Shown here: positions 20,422 through 32,884 of the stretch, one piece after another
Layout: the number at the start of each line of letters is the position of its first letter
Numbering within the stretch: the stretch's first letter is position 1
Source: Calamus simplicifolius
Lineage: Eukaryota > Streptophyta > Magnoliopsida > Arecales > Arecaceae
Length of the DNA: 64,000 nucleotides
Direction of reading: 5' to 3'
NCBI GenBank assembly: GCA_900491605.1
Contig: UESW01004360.1
Location: 209,986-273,985 of the forward strand
Notes under the pieces: model-generated
Databases searched by the model: none
The model's input: only the letters and a program-made list of their open reading frames with translations
What the model was told of the DNA's origin: nothing
Program-made: the position numbers and the translations under genes

Positions 20422-23400
20422 TTAAGGCTGGGGATCAGACCCAGTGTCTCCTACAGCAGCATCAGTGGGGGCACCGCTTGGCTCCCCCTTCTTAACAGTG
20501 TCCCGCCGAGATACCTCGGTAGCCGCATCGGCGCCCAGAACAACTTCGAGATCAACGTCTGAGATCTCCTCATATTCGTCCTCCTCGGCTCCCGGGGTGC
20601 GGGTCTCATAGCATTCAGCTTCCAGACAGAACAAGTCCAGGTCAGGATAAGCTTGAGTGATCTTAGCTCGCACCTCCTCTTCGCCGAACCGAAATGCATC
20701 GGCACAGGCCGCCCTGCGTTCCTCGGCAAATTGAGTAGAGCTCTTATACTCCTCCACCGTTGAAGAAGCCCGCGCGTTTGCCTCGGCCAATTATTTCTCC
20801 AATTCAGAAGTCCTTCGGTGCCTCGAAGCCATCTCCTCTCCGAAGGCCTTCAGCCGCTCCTGGAACTCCAGACTCATCTTGTTCACCTGCAGACAAAGAG
20901 CCGAGTAATGCAAGAGTCGGAAGGCCAAAACGGACAAAACAGGGGACACCCTACCTGCTCATCCCGCCGAGCTAGTTCATGGCTCAGTACTTGAACCCTA
21001 TCGAGAGCCTTCGATTTAGCCGACTGATTTTGATGAAGACTCTCTTTGAGTTCATCAACCCGGGACTGTCTGTCCCCAATCTCCCGATGAGCATAGTCGA
21101 GATCGTCGGAGAGCCGAGCAGCTCGCTCATCCGACCATTTTAGCTGATCCTTCATTTCGGCGAGCTCTTTATTCAAATGGGTAAGATGGTCCTGCTGCCG
21201 CCGACACTTGTGCTCCTCCTCCTCAAGCCTCTTACTCCAGTTGCTTCTATCTTCGGCATGGCTGGCCTTCAGCTGGTCCCATCTCTTCTCAAAAAACTGC
21301 TGCATGGCCTTGACCTTATATTCGTGCTCCGCTCTAATCTGTGATAATTCCAGACTAGCCTTGTTGGATTGCTCGCGAAAGCCATGAAACTCATTGACCT
21401 GCATTGCAAGTTGAGAGGCTCTTTCTCTCTCAGCTGTAAGAATCTTGCGAGTCTCCTCGAGCTCCCTTTGGGAGATCGCCAAAGCTTGGGAAAGACTGGC
21501 TGTTGAATCCACCCTCTCCTTGAGGTGACCGATTTCTTTACGGGCTTGAGCCCAAGCTCTGACAGCCAGATGCAAACACCATTTCAACGCCCTCATGATC
21601 AAAGCATTCTGCGAAAAGAATCACACGTATGGAAACATAGTCGAACTAACCAACTAAAAACTCTACTTCGGGGCGATGGCTTACCTGAGACGCATAATCC
21701 GTGGCAATCCTCGTGAGGGAAATGGCATCGATCTTGGTAAGAAGGAAAGCTTCATTCAGCACTCTAGTATACCTGAAGGCCACATCGACAAGGTCCACAG
21801 GATCGTTCCCTCCGGCCGAGGAACTTTCTCCCTCATGGAATGCAGACCGCATTAAAGCAGAGAATATGGCACTAACCTCCAGATCGCGCAGGTGAAAACC
21901 TTCACTCAGGGGGCCAACTTGGGGACCCGTGGCCCCTGGAGCCCTCGTCCGACTAACCTCCTCCACCAAGGCCCTCATTTGAGAGGCCTCAGGAATTTCA
22001 GCTCCGGCAAGGGGAGCCTCAACCTGGACGTCCCCTTCGTTTAGCGGCTCCCCTTCTTCTTCAGACATTTCTCTGCCCCTGGCAGACTCCTCTTGAGCTT
22101 CAATTTCTCTCGGGACCTCCGATGCCTCAGTAGAAGGCCTCTCGCCGGAAGACGTCCCGCGGAGTTCAGTCACTGGTTCAGCTAGTTCGGTTGCCCCTTC
22201 ATCCTCCACTGGCTCTCCCGTAGGCAGCCCAGGCTGAACTTTAGCAGCTACAACCATTTCTCCCATCTTGATTGAAGCGGAGACCACTCCTGCCTCTGCC
22301 TGCAATGCCTTTGGACCGTCGGCCTCCAATGAGGGAGACCGGGCAACCTCGACCGCGGGGGTCTCCGAGTAAACTGACATCGCTTCCGCGCCATCATCTG
22401 GCAAAATGACAACAGGTGGGGAGAAAATTTCGGCAGCCTCCTCCGAAACCCCCGCGGTATCCTGACCTCTCCCCGCTGACGGACCTTCCTCCGGCATCGA
22501 AGAACCGCGCGCCACCGCTGGAACTTCGATACTTTCATCCCACGACGATGAGGGATGGCGATCATCGCCATCTCTCCTGATCCCCCCAGGGCAGGAACCG
22601 GAAGGGCGAGACCTTTTCTCGGCCCTATGCTTACTGCTGGGGCCGGGCCTCCCGCGACGCTTACCCAGTTCCTCTCTCATCTGATCTATGAACGCCGACC
22701 TTTCGGCTGCAGGCGCAACGCGACTCGCCCATTAGCTCGTACAAAAATCAAAGCTAAAATCGCCTTAACCTATTAGCTACAAAATAATACTTACCGCGAG
22801 GATCAACGGGGCTCAATCCAGCTGCGAAAAGAGCGTCCTCTGATAGAAGGACGCTAGCTGGAAGCACTTGACTGCTGCGCAATACGATCAGATCCCTCTT
22901 CTCCTGCTCGGATAACTCTGGATGCGCTTCCGGATCTTTTACATAACGTCCCCACACCTGAGGAAAATCCGAGCCGATATTTCTTCGACTGTGAAGAATC
23001 GCGATTTCCATTCTTTTATCGACGACGGATTGTTTGAAATCATCTTGAAAGACCTCCGGGGACCAATGTAAGGCCACTCGGAGGCCCTCCCAGAAACCAA
23101 GTTGTAGCACACCCTGAACATCGGGAGAGTCACGGTTACCCCAACACGGCTGCACAGCGAGATGAATCCGATAAGGTTGCGCCAGCTATTGGGAGCCACC
23201 ATGGTGAAGCATATGTTGTAGAACCTCATCACCTTCCGAACAAGCAGATGAAGAGGAAACCTGAGGCCTGCCCTCAAACTTTCCTCGTAACAGAATGCTC
23301 CATCCCCTAGTTCAAATGTTACCCTGTCGTCGGCCGTCAGGAGCAACAAGGCAACATCCTGAGGAACCTTGTATAGGCGGCGTATCCGTTCCAGATCCGC

Positions 23401-23439
23401 CAGGGTCACCTCCGAAGCCAAGTCACTCGGACTCACCAT
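20422..23439 (-). pseudogene. Antisense multi-exon 'putative gypsy type transposon' (Transposase_28-like) gene of element A
   Basis: Exon 1 (23439-22795) starts MVSPSDLASEVTLADLERI and carries the conserved core with YKVPQDVALLL, MRFYNICFTMVAPNSWRN and GPRRSFKMISNNPSSIKEW. A 1-nt deletion near 22985 moves its end to a second frame (GSDFPQVWGRYVKDPEAH). Intron 1 is 22707-22794. Exon 2 (22706-21685) is a long acidic, disordered region. Intron 2 is 21609-21684. Exon 3 (21608-20955) is almost wholly coiled coil (SQLAMQVNEF, KRLEEEEHKCRRQQDHL). Intron 3 is 20887-20954. Exon 4 (20886-20422) holds an in-frame TAA (SELEK*LAEANA) and then FAEERRAACADAFRFGEEEV with an acidic tail. All introns are GT-AG. 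The molecular function is unknown. The gene is antisense to the element, and two lesions make this copy defective. Confidence 0.75.
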
Positions 23440-23791
23440 GCTTTCGATCGAAAGAGACGCTGAGCAAGGTCACCAAGAAAATAGGAGAACGAAGTTCTTC
23501 GAGGGAAAGCAAAAGAATGCTGCGAAAGGGAGTGGCGCCGCTTCAACTCCGTTTTTCCCAAAAGAAACTGCCTCAAGGAGAAGATAAGACGTCTCAACCA
23601 AGACGTTCGGAACCGCCACTGCAGGCATGAAGATCGAGATCCCCTATGTGGCGCAACCCCGGCCGTTGCACCCAAGAAACGACGGATCCACCTCGTAAAG
23701 GCAAGGTGGCCACACAGCATTACCTAGGGCATCATTGCGTGAGCTGTCAAATCCAGATCTTTCCGTTCGGATCGCGCCACCTAGGTCTATA

Positions 23792-23827
23792 CTCCCTATG
23801 CCCGAACCTACGCTTCGAACTAGGGAG
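23792..23827. repeat. 36-bp imperfect palindrome beside the purine tract of element A
   Basis: CTCCCTATGCCCGAA at the left pairs with TTCGAACTAGGGAG at the right (7-bp perfect outer stem CTCCCTA/TAGGGAG plus partial inner pairing). An equally long counterpart lies at 39702-39737 in element B. Confidence 0.75.
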
Positions 23828-23838
23828 TGGGGGGCATG
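23821..23838 (+). promoter_or_regulatory. Polypurine tract of element A
   Basis: TAGGGAGTGGGGGGCATG lies immediately before the LTR start TGTTGAGGGG and fixes the orientation of the element as plus. Confidence 0.75.
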
Positions 23839-23959
23839 TGTTGAGGGGTAAAATTGCCATTGCATTGATAACCGTGCGAAGGGGCTAAGATCAGCCCTGG
23901 CCCTCACTTGCTACACTGTGCCCACAAAGAATGAGCTAACCAATATGATTCGGCGGATC

Positions 23960-24170
23960 GAGCAACCCATAGCTCGGCTCAATCCATAGCTCGGCCTCCC
24001 CAAGCAATCCCTAGCTCGGCCTCTCTGAGCAATCCTTAGCTCGGTTCCCCTAAGCCATCCATAGCTCGGCCTCCTCGGGCAATCCATAGCTCGGCCTCCC
24101 CGGGCAATCCATAGCTCGGCCTTCCCGAGCAATCCATAACTCGGCCTCTCCGAGCACTCCATAGCTTGAC
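23960..24170. repeat. Tandem ~24-bp array with CTCGG-N5-CCGAG hairpins in the element A LTR
   Basis: Eight to nine diverged units of the form GAGCAATCCATAGCTCGGCC occur in a row. Several units form a perfect 5-bp stem with a 5-nt loop, for example CTCGG-CCTTC-CCGAG at 24115-24129. Confidence 0.85.
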
Positions 24171-24620
24171 ATGCGCCTCCACGGAACGAAACTGTTTTCA
24201 CGTCCGGCTTATTTCTTCTGTCATATCTCAGCCGCCCTCATACCTTGGCTGCTCAAGCCATGCTTACGCCCCGGCAGCATGAACTATTTGTGCATTTTGG
24301 CCATCAAGGTCGGGTCGTCCCTCGACCGTCCGAACCAAGCCTTTCTGCACCCCTGCGGAACCTGGCGTGGGAAAGCCCAAGTTCAGTGTAACAAAATTCC
24401 AAACGATGAATCATAACGAGACGTGGCCTAGGACCTGCAATAACGGCTTAGGACCTACACAGTCATCGGATCTTGGGCCATCAGAAAGCTCTCCCAGCCG
24501 TCGATCCTCTAACGGATAGGATACGGATCTTACCGGCCTCATAACAGCTTAATTCGAATCATCTTCGAATCCCAACAACCTTCGAACCTTTCAGAAGGTG
24601 CTTAAAATTTAGGTGATTGC

Positions 24621-24630
24621 CTATAAATAG
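24621..24630 (+). promoter_or_regulatory. TATA box of the element A LTR
   Basis: CTATAAATAG, within GCCTATAAATAGGAC, lies about 330 bp before the LTR end. This agrees with plus-strand transcription of the element. Confidence 0.7.
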
Positions 24631-24951
24631 GACACTTCCATATTTTCTCAGGTACGCAACTCCTCGCTCAATCTCAGCATCACTCTCTCTATTTCACTGC
24701 TCCCCCTCTCTCTGCCATTGGCGCTCCTCTCGAGATCCCGATAGGCCACCCCTGGAGAGACTCTTCAGAGGGGTCCTTCTCCCCATATTTATTGTCCGTC
24801 GATCTCCACTGACTTGAGCATCAGAGGGTCTTCCGCGGAGGGCCACCCCCAATGCCTCCCGCATGAGGACTTCTTTGCAGGTCCGTCTAGGAGGAAGCCC
24901 AATCAGAAGACCGATCGCGCTCGAGTCGGAGGATAGATTCCGGTGGCAACA

Positions 24952-26609
24952 ATACTGATTGCTGAACTATATATAGCTTGGTTTGGTCTCAAAGTCATGT
25001 TAGGTTAACTCATATCCAATATATTGTGCTAGAGAAAGATTATGCTACATTCATTTCTTAGATAGATAAGAGATCCTCACGTTGCATGTATTCTTGCATA
25101 AGAGAATTATTTTTCACTATTTTTGTTATTCTAAGTGTAGGAGTCGAAAACAGAGAACATACCTTGTTTTGGTGGCAGCGGAAGCAGCGGATCATCGGTC
25201 GTCGGAGGCTACCAGAGTCCCCAGTACGTTTATACCCCTAAGCCGCAGTTTCGATGAGAAAGAGGAAGAAGAAGGCTTCTCTGTCTTTGTATCTCCGCCC
25301 TTAACCTTAGATGACTTCTCGGGTTTTCTTATATAAACCGGATAAGACCAGAGAGCAGATAAGGCCAAGGAATACTAAGAATGAAGAGTTACGAAGAGTT
25401 CCGTCTTCTGGGACTTTGTGTGGGCACTGATTTAGCACCTAGGCCAACACTAAGGATTAAGTGCAGCTATTTTATCATATAGCCAATCAGACAGTAATTT
25501 TTTTTGGCAAATTGAAGCTGCAATTAATCAGCAAAATACCATCTCGATCAATATCTTTTCTTTCCAACTTGTGAAAATTCTTAACATGGATGTACAAGGA
25601 TCCTTTTTGAGGTTTTAAGCCTCTTTTCTTGCTATCAAAAAAATAAAAGTTTGAAACCTTTTTCAACCAAAATTCTTTTGGCTAGCATTATTATTATTAA
25701 ATCATTATCATTTCTTTTAGCATCTCATAAAATTCTTCTCACCGTTCTTAACCGTAAAAAATGAGAATTAGGTGCAATAACTGCAAGGTAACCCTTTTTT
25801 TTTTTGAATGTTGAATATGACTATTATTAAAAATAAATACTTCAAATATTGTATATAGACAAAACCTTTTTTTTAAATAAAAAAAAACTTGTTCAATCCA
25901 AAATTCTTCTGCATAGCTATTGTAATTGATCTCTTTCATTTTAACCTCTGAAGCCATGAGAACCTCGATCCAATCCCCAAACCAAGATACCTATCACAGC
26001 ATAGGCTAACACTTTTTGACAAGTTCAAAGATAACTAAGGGTGTCTCTAGTTCGCAGAAAATGATCCTTTGAAACCAAGATAAGAATAATATTTCTAATT
26101 CCAAATATTTATTTAGATGAAATTAAAATGTAATTTTGATTTATAAAAAAATTGGATTTGAAATTCTAACTGCTTTGCAAGATTACAAATTAATCTATTC
26201 TAGCCAACTCAATTGCCTTTCCATCTCTCTCTTCTCATTAAGAAAAATGAGCCGGTCTCTGGTATTTCCAATCAGTTTGTAGTGGGCTTCGACAAGTTAT
26301 AGTAAGATCTATCTGGTATTTCCAATAAAGCTTTTTCTTTTTTTCTTATAAGTAATTTAATATATATATATATATATATATATATTCTTTTAATTCTGAT
26401 TCCTATACGAATCAAAGATGTGGCGAAGAAGATGTGCAATTCTAATTTCCATTGCAATATAATTTAATTCTAATTTTAATTTTAATGCTGAATCAAATGA
26501 ACGCTTAATTAATTTAGATCCACTAAACATAATTAGAATTAACGAATCTCTCTAATTCTCATTATCACTGGGATGCTTTCTAAGATATTTTTGAGGAAAG
26601 CATCTTCAA
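24952..26609. other. Intergenic sequence between element A and the LINE
   Basis: AT-rich, with a (TA)n microsatellite at about 26360-26385 and poly(T)/poly(A) runs near 25795 and 25875. I saw no gene. 25140-25430 is more GC-rich and may be a remnant of a mobile element, but nothing could be identified. Confidence 0.45.
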
Positions 26610-26659
26610 GCTGATTTCTTTTTTTTTTTTTTTTTTTTTTTTTTTGGTACAAACGGGAA

Positions 26660-29600
26660 TCACACCACTCTAGGGTGACGCAAACCCACACAGTCAGAAT
26701 ACAATATTAAGTTCAGACCAGGATGACACCATTCACCGGGCTTCCAGCACCAGAATCCAGAATGATCAGCAACTCTAGCGGCAATCCAGTCAGCCGCTGA
26801 GTTGGCTTCCCTGAAGATATGGCTGATCTGAATACTGTGAACCCCCTGTAGGAGAGAACGAATATCAGAGATCAAAGGGTTGGTAGGCAACTGCGCACAA
26901 TGATCCTGGCGAAGCCATCGAATCACCGTGAGAGCATCACCCTCAAGAATAAGACGACGGGCATGGAGACTGCGTATAGCAAAGGAGACTCCAGCCCATG
27001 CAGCATAAAGCTCAGCAAGCGGCACCGACGAATCGAGATGTCCAAATCCCCCAGCAGCAATCATAGTACCGTCAGGATCCCGAATGATATAACCCGATCC
27101 GGCAGATCTGCCTCGGACACTCCCATCAAAGTTGATTTTGATAAACCCTGGAGGGGGGGTTCCCAAGAAATAAAGACCGTTCTCCGGTGCGCTGCCGGGG
27201 CAGCATGGGAATCCCAGAGGCCAGGGCTATCAAAATCACAAACAAGACGATGGGATGTATACTCAGTAGATAGGGACACGGCAGTCCGGACAACCCTAAA
27301 AGTCGGAGTAGGCTCCTGAGTAAAGACAATCCGGTTCCGAGATAACCATATCTGGTAAGCAATGTAGGCCCTCGTCGCGCCCTGCTTACTGCACCCTCTC
27401 CTAACATCCTGCCTGATCAAGTCCAGGAAAGATAACGAAAGAGAAGAAGAGGCGGCAGCCCAAGGCTTGACGCTAGCGATCTCCCAAATGTGGTGAGCTC
27501 TAAGACAAGTGAAGATGGCGTGATCCACCGCCTCCTCCTCAATACCGCATATCGGACACGTAGGCTGAATCCCCATGCCACGTCTAGAAAGAACCGAGCA
27601 AGTAGGGAGACAATTCCGAGCAATCTTCCATAGAAAAAGACGAACCCTGGGATGAATGGGAAGACGCCAAATCCAAGTCATATCTGTTAACGGTCGGGAT
27701 GAAGCACGGTAAATCTTGATGATGTCCCTGATGGGAGCATTCGGAATACCAGACCGCCTCCAAACCCTGATGTCGGGGGAGTGCCCAGGAGAAAGAGGGA
27801 TAGCAGCTATACGTCGCATAAGCTCCTCACCAAAGAAGCGGGATAACAGAGGAATAGACCATGAGGAATGATCCGGCACCGTGAGATCACTAACTCGCAT
27901 ATCAAGAGGAATATCAGTGCTGACGAAAGTAGGCCATCGAGACAAAGGAAGGTCAGCGATCCAAGAATCATAAGCAACATCAACAGAAGTACCATTGCCA
28001 AGAATCCAGGAGATACTATGAAGGATGTCCGGAGCATGAGTAAAACCTCTTTCCAGAAAAAAGAGTGACCCCGAAGAGACTGCAGGTTAGTGGAAGGAGT
28101 CCACTCCCCATACTTGCCACGCATAAAGGAACTCCACATACAGTGCGGATCAAGCAGAAAGCGAGTAGCATGCCTAGCAATCAAGGCCTCCCTCCGAGCA
28201 GTCAAGGACTGGATCCCAAGGCCTCCCTCGGAAAGCGGCAGACAGACACAATCCCAGGCTAAAAGATGAACACCATGACCATCCTGGGACGAACCCCAAA
28301 GAAAATCCCTGAAATAACGCTCAATCCTCCTCAGACAAGTCAAAGGGACAGCAGCATTAGATAAGAGATAGAGAGGAAGAGATGTGAAGAGATGTGAGCA
28401 CTGATCGAATAAGAGTGATCCTCGCCATCATAGATAGCCCAGTGACCTGCCACCCCTCCAGCCGATCACGAATCCTCGACTCGAGCTTACTAAAGTCCGA
28501 GATCTTAGGTCTTCTGCCAGTAATGGGAATACCCAGATAGGAGAGGCACTCTGACTGCACAGAAATCCCCATGATCTGCTTGATAGTACCCTTCCGAGAA
28601 GAAGTCACCCGCGGACTAAAACAAATAACAGACTTAGCATTATTAACTTTCTGACCAGAGGCAGAACAGTAATTATGAAGAATAGAAGCAAACGTGGCCG
28701 CATTGGCCACAGTAGCCCTGCCCAGGAAGATGCAGTCATCAGCAAAAAGCAGATGAGAGATCGAGGGACCTTGGGACCCCGCTCGGTAAGGGTGTAGAGC
28801 ATTGTCCTGCTGAGCCTGACGAAGAGCCCGAGATAAAGAATCAGCCGCTATAACAAAGAGAAACGGGGAGAGGGGACAACCTTGTCTCAGCCCAACCTTA
28901 GAATGGAAATAATCAGTCCGGTCTCCATTGATGAGGATGGAGAAAGACGGACTCTGAATGCAGGCCATGATCCAGTCAATAAACAGCTGGTGGATCCCAA
29001 ACACCTGAAGAGAGTGACGCAAGAAATCCCAGTTGACTCTGTCATAAGCTCTCTCCATATCAAGCTTAATGGCCATAAGCCCCTGACTACCAGAAGTCCG
29101 ACGAAGGTCATGCATGAACTCCTGCGCTAATAAAGCATTATCAGTGATACTGCGCCCTCTGAGGAAAGCCCCCTGCTCCGAGAGATAAGGCGAGGAATAA
29201 CCCAACACAACCTCATAACCAGGAGGCGAGCACAAACCTTATATAAGGTAGTGCATAAACTGATAGGCCGGAAGTGCTGAGGGCTGGAAGCGTCCGTCCT
29301 CTTAGGAACCAAGGTAATGAAGGTACGATTCCATTCAGAGGGGATAGATTTGCGATGAAAGACAAGCTTGATTGCCTGAGCTAGATCTCTCCCAGAATAT
29401 CCCAATACTGACGAAAGAAAAACGGAGGAAAACCATCCGGCCCAGGGGCCTTATCAGCACCAAGATCCCATAAAGCCAGCCGAATATCCTCCGTAGTGAC
29501 AGGCCGAGTCAGAGAGACATTCTCAGCAATAGAGACAGTGTTGAGAGACAGAATAGGATGAACAGGGGCTCCAGAGCCAGGTTGCTCAGTCCACCTACTA

Positions 29601-30814
29601 TGAAAGAAGTTAAATAGCTGAGCACGAATCACATGATCATCCACCTGGAGCTGACCCTCCTCATCAGTAATATGCCTAATGCGGTTCCTCGCCCTGCGTT
29701 TCTGAGTGGCCTGATGGAAAAATCTTGTATTACAGTCCCCCTCCTGAATCCACTGAATACGGGACCGCTGGCGCCAAAAGGTCTCCTGCTGCAGCAGAAG
29801 AGAGTGGTGGAGCGCCAGACTCGATCGCAGGGACGAAAGGTCCTCACAAGAAAGAGAGCCCGCCAGGTCCTCTTTCGCCTGGAGGGAAGAGATAGTAGAC
29901 TCGACCAGCTCCACCTGTCTGTCAATATCCCCAACCTCCAATCTATGCCATCTAGAGAGGCGACGTCTAGCAAGGGCAAGCCTTCTGGATAGCCGATAAA
30001 TGGCATTACCTCTAACTGGTAACTGCCAGACCTGAGAGATGATGGAGCGAGCAGCAGGATATGAGGTCCAAAACTTCTCGAATCTGAACTGCCTATGCCG
30101 CTGAGAGGTGATATCAGTGGAGATAAAGAGAGGACAGTGGTCAGAGGCAATTCTAGACAAGTGAGTGACAGTAGCAGAGGGATAAAGCTGGAGCCAGCTA
30201 GAAGAGGCCAAGGCCCTGTCCAATCTTTCCCAGACTCTAGCTGATCCCTGCCGGTTGTTGCACCATGTAAACTGAGAGCCCTGATAACCCAGATCCAACA
30301 GACCAGCGCAAGAAATAAAGTCCCTGAACTCAGTCCGGCCCACAGAGCCATGGGAAGCCCGGCCACCTTTCTTTTCTGCGGCACTCAAAATACAGTTGAA
30401 GTCTCCAGCAATAAGGGAAGGGAATCCCTGGTCAAGAAGAGTCTGAATCTCAGACCACAGCACCCGACGCTCCCGGAGATCAGTACTGGCATAAACTCCA
30501 GACAGGAGCCATGGGCTGGCACTTCCCTCAGAGATGACCAGCGCAACCTGCTGCCCACATCTGTGAAAAGCATCAACTCTGATATTATCATTTCTCCATA
30601 AAGCAACAATACCCCCCGAAAGACCAATGGACTCAACAGCATACGAAACCCAAGCTCGAGCAATCTGTCTTCGAAAACGGGCCAGACTAGCCCCAGAAAG
30701 CCGAGTTTCCAGCAAGATGCAAATGTCAAAAGAGTGAAGCTGCATGAGCCTCCCAAATGAGGAGCGAAATGATGGTTTCAATGCTCCTCGCACATTCCAT
30801 ATAAGAATCTTCAT
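26660..30814 (-). pseudogene. LINE ORF2: endonuclease, reverse transcriptase, zf-RVT, RNase H (frameshifted)
   Basis: The start MKILIWNVRG at 30814 begins the apurinic-type endonuclease, with CILLETRL, IAGDFNCIL and IASDHCPLF. RT follows with HRKSIPSEWNRTFITLVPKR, MAIKLDMERAYDRVNW, GLRQGCPLSPFLFV and the catalytic HLLFADDCIFLG. The zf-RVT region is near 27550 (PTCPICGIEEEAVDHAIFTC). RNase H is at the C terminus (26660-27140), with KINFDGSVRG, LAELYAAWAG, LILEGDALTVI and FREANSAADW. Frame changes near 29395, 29215, 28350, about 27950 and about 27130 break the frame. The protein would nick target DNA and reverse-transcribe the element RNA at that site. The catalytic residues look intact. Confidence 0.9.
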
Positions 30815-32683
30815 GGTAAGGCTGGATTGGAGGGCTCCCCAACCATCACCCCTGACATCTCCACGGAACAGTCCACATCTCCTGGGCCTTTGCAATCAAC
30901 AGCCTGGATTGATTCCATCAGGACCTCCGTATCGCCTGGGATCTCCTTAGGATAATTCCGGGATCCCGTTTCCACACAATCAAGTATCTGTCCTGAGTCC
31001 GTCAAGACCGCTGATGCAGATACATGAATAGCCTCCTTCAGCAGATGAACCGCTGATAAGTGAGTACTGGACTCTACTTGGGTCGGCTCAGAAGACTCAG
31101 AAACTGTCCCCGAAGAGGCCCCTACCCGACCTCGAGCCTTCTTAGCCCCTGGGCCAAACTGGGCCGATGACACCCGACCACCCACCGAGGAAGCCGCAAA
31201 CTTGAAGTCTACATTGTCCCCACCTCTACCAGAAAGAGCGGCCTTGCCTTTGGCTTTGGAAGAGCGGGATGGCATTCTGGTAGACGATGGCTCCACTGGG
31301 CGGGCCCGCTTAGAAGGCCCCGAGACGGGGTCTTTACTAGTACTGACCACGAGGCCCAACTTTGGAAATTTAATTGCTTTATCACCTTCATACAAAGAGG
31401 ATTGCACTTTAGGAATTAAAGTATGAATTCCATTTGATTCTGAACTCTGAAGCAGTGAGTCCTGATACTGAGCTACAGTGCCAACCGGCACGCTCGAGCA
31501 TTGCCTAGAGTCTTCCTGGATGCCATGACCGAGCAGCACAGGGACTTGAACCAGGGAGGAAGACGCTGCCGAGGGCTTCAACTCCGGCTTCCGAGTCACA
31601 GCCGCAATCGACTCAGCTGCGGCCGTCTCACCCCGCCCAAACTTCAGCCCAGGAGATGGCACGGAAGATCCAGCGGAAGTATGAAGCTGACGCCGGGCGA
31701 ACTTCTTCGGCACAGTCCAGCCGTCCTTGGACACAGGAGCGGTAGCAGGGCTCGACCGATCTCCCGCCGTTGGGACCGGAGGCTGCGCCGGAGGATGTCG
31801 TCGACGCCGAACTGCAGCCAGCCAGGGACCAAACGGAGGAGCAGAAGACGAAGAAGCCGACAGACCCGCTGGCTTGCATGGACCAGAGAGGTGCAGGGAA
31901 GCACAGCGATGGCAAATATCCTCCAAATTCTCAAACGAGAACTGCTGCCAGAAGGGGGCGCCGAATCCACGAATCCTGGCACCTGGCCGGAGGGGAAGAC
32001 CCAGATCCACTCGAACGCATGCCCGAGCAAACCCTCCCCGCATCCGAGCTTTGGTAGGCTCGTCGGAGAACAGAAATTCCCCGCCACCGAGAGAATGGAA
32101 GAGAGGGTGTCATCCGCCCAGAACTCCATCGGAAGCAGAGGAAGCCGGATCCAAACCAGAGCCTGCAGCAAAGAGTCTTCCGCTGGGATGAATTCCGGCT
32201 TCCAATCCATCACCGCAAGAATCTGCCCGTTGATCACCCATGGCCGCTCAAGGATACGGCTTTTAGAGATGGGGTCAGAGAGCCGGATGAGATAGTGCCT
32301 GTGAGCCAGGGGTACCACCTCGATTTCTCCCGGCAGCCCAGCACGATGCAACTCACGCATAACAGCCTCCGGCGGCACCCACAGAGAGAGAGAGCGAGCC
32401 AGCACCGCCTTCGCGCCCCACGAGCTGGCCTCGCACTCCAGGGAGGAGATCGGGACCTGGATGACCTCCGGAAGAGCCGGATCAGTTCTTCGACCTCCGC
32501 CGGAGAAGGGGACGGAGCATCCCAACCATAGCGACCTAAGGGTGGTCGGCTCCACTGACCACCCGTCTTCGACGAGTCCAAGGGGAAAGCAGCGTCCGAA
32601 GCTGGAGAAGACGCCTCACCATGCCCGGAACCCATCTTCTTGCTCCCGGAAGCCCTCCCAGCAGACACCCCATCGGAGGCCAT
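30811..32683 (-). pseudogene. LINE ORF1: DUF4283 and CCHC-like zinc knuckle protein (frameshifted)
   Basis: The start is chosen at MASDGVSAGRASGSKK (32683), since upstream sequence looks like untranslated leader. The DUF4283 part (WGAKAVLARSLSLWV, PLAHRHYLIRLSDP, ERPWVINGQILAVMDW, VWIRLPLLPMEFW) lies in a second frame entered near 32470. A single missing base near 32063 moves the end to a third frame with MRGGFARACVRVDLGLP and a knuckle CHRCASLHLSGPC. That knuckle is CX2CX3HX4C, one residue shorter than the usual CX2CX4HX4C. A long Ser/Pro-rich tail ends NPALP and stops at 30811-30813. ORF1 proteins of plant L1 elements bind the element RNA. The stop codon overlaps the ORF2 start (ATGA). Confidence 0.82.
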
Positions 32684-32884
32684 AGGAAAGGAGAGGACAC
32701 AGAAGGAACAATCCAAATGGAACACCACCGGAGAAGACGCCGGATCGCCGGAGATCGGAGAAGACGAAGTCGGGAGCACGAATCTTAAAGATCGTCCAAA
32801 ACAGAGAAGCTCTGCTCGGGACGCATGACTTTCAAAGCAATCTTTCACCTTAGCTTTGGACGAGAGTAAGCTTTGCTGATTTCT

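Larger units (their letters stand above)
19541..24951 (+). mobile_element. Element A: 3' part of a Tat-lineage Ty3/gypsy retrotransposon
   Basis: The element reads plus strand, as set by its purine tract (about 23821-23838) and 3' LTR (23839-24951). Its pol and 5' LTR are missing. What remains is the region downstream of pol, which encodes genes on the opposite (minus) strand: a four-exon Transposase_28-like gene (20422-23439) and a smaller unknown ORF (19616-20128) with a poly(A) signal at 19559-19564. The layout is the mirror image of element B, which is complete, and that supports the assignment. The left limit is placed by where similarity to element features ends and is uncertain. Confidence 0.78.
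23839..24951 (+). repeat. 3' LTR of element A
   Basis: The LTR is 1113 bp, starting TGTTGAGGGGTAAAATTG and ending CCGGTGGCAACA. Its ends correspond to those of the element B LTRs read on the minus strand (TGATGAGGG to GGCAACA). U3 contains a hairpin array (23960-24170). A TATA box lies at 24621-24630. Confidence 0.8.
26610..32884 (-). mobile_element. L1-type LINE with RNase H domain, near full length, with target-site duplication
   Basis: On the minus strand the order is 5' leader, ORF1 (DUF4283 and zinc knuckle), ORF2 (endonuclease, RT, zf-RVT, RNase H), a very short 3' end (GTTTGTACC) and a poly(A) tail seen as poly(T) at 26619-26645. A 10-bp target duplication, GCTGATTTCT, occurs at 26610-26619 and 32875-32884, so the element proper is about 26620-32874 (6.2 kb). 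The coding regions carry several frameshifts, so this copy cannot move on its own. Confidence 0.9.

Noticed and set aside
29629..30384. Second long minus-strand frame of 251 codons
   Set aside because: It is a shadow of the LINE endonuclease frame, which carries all the motifs.
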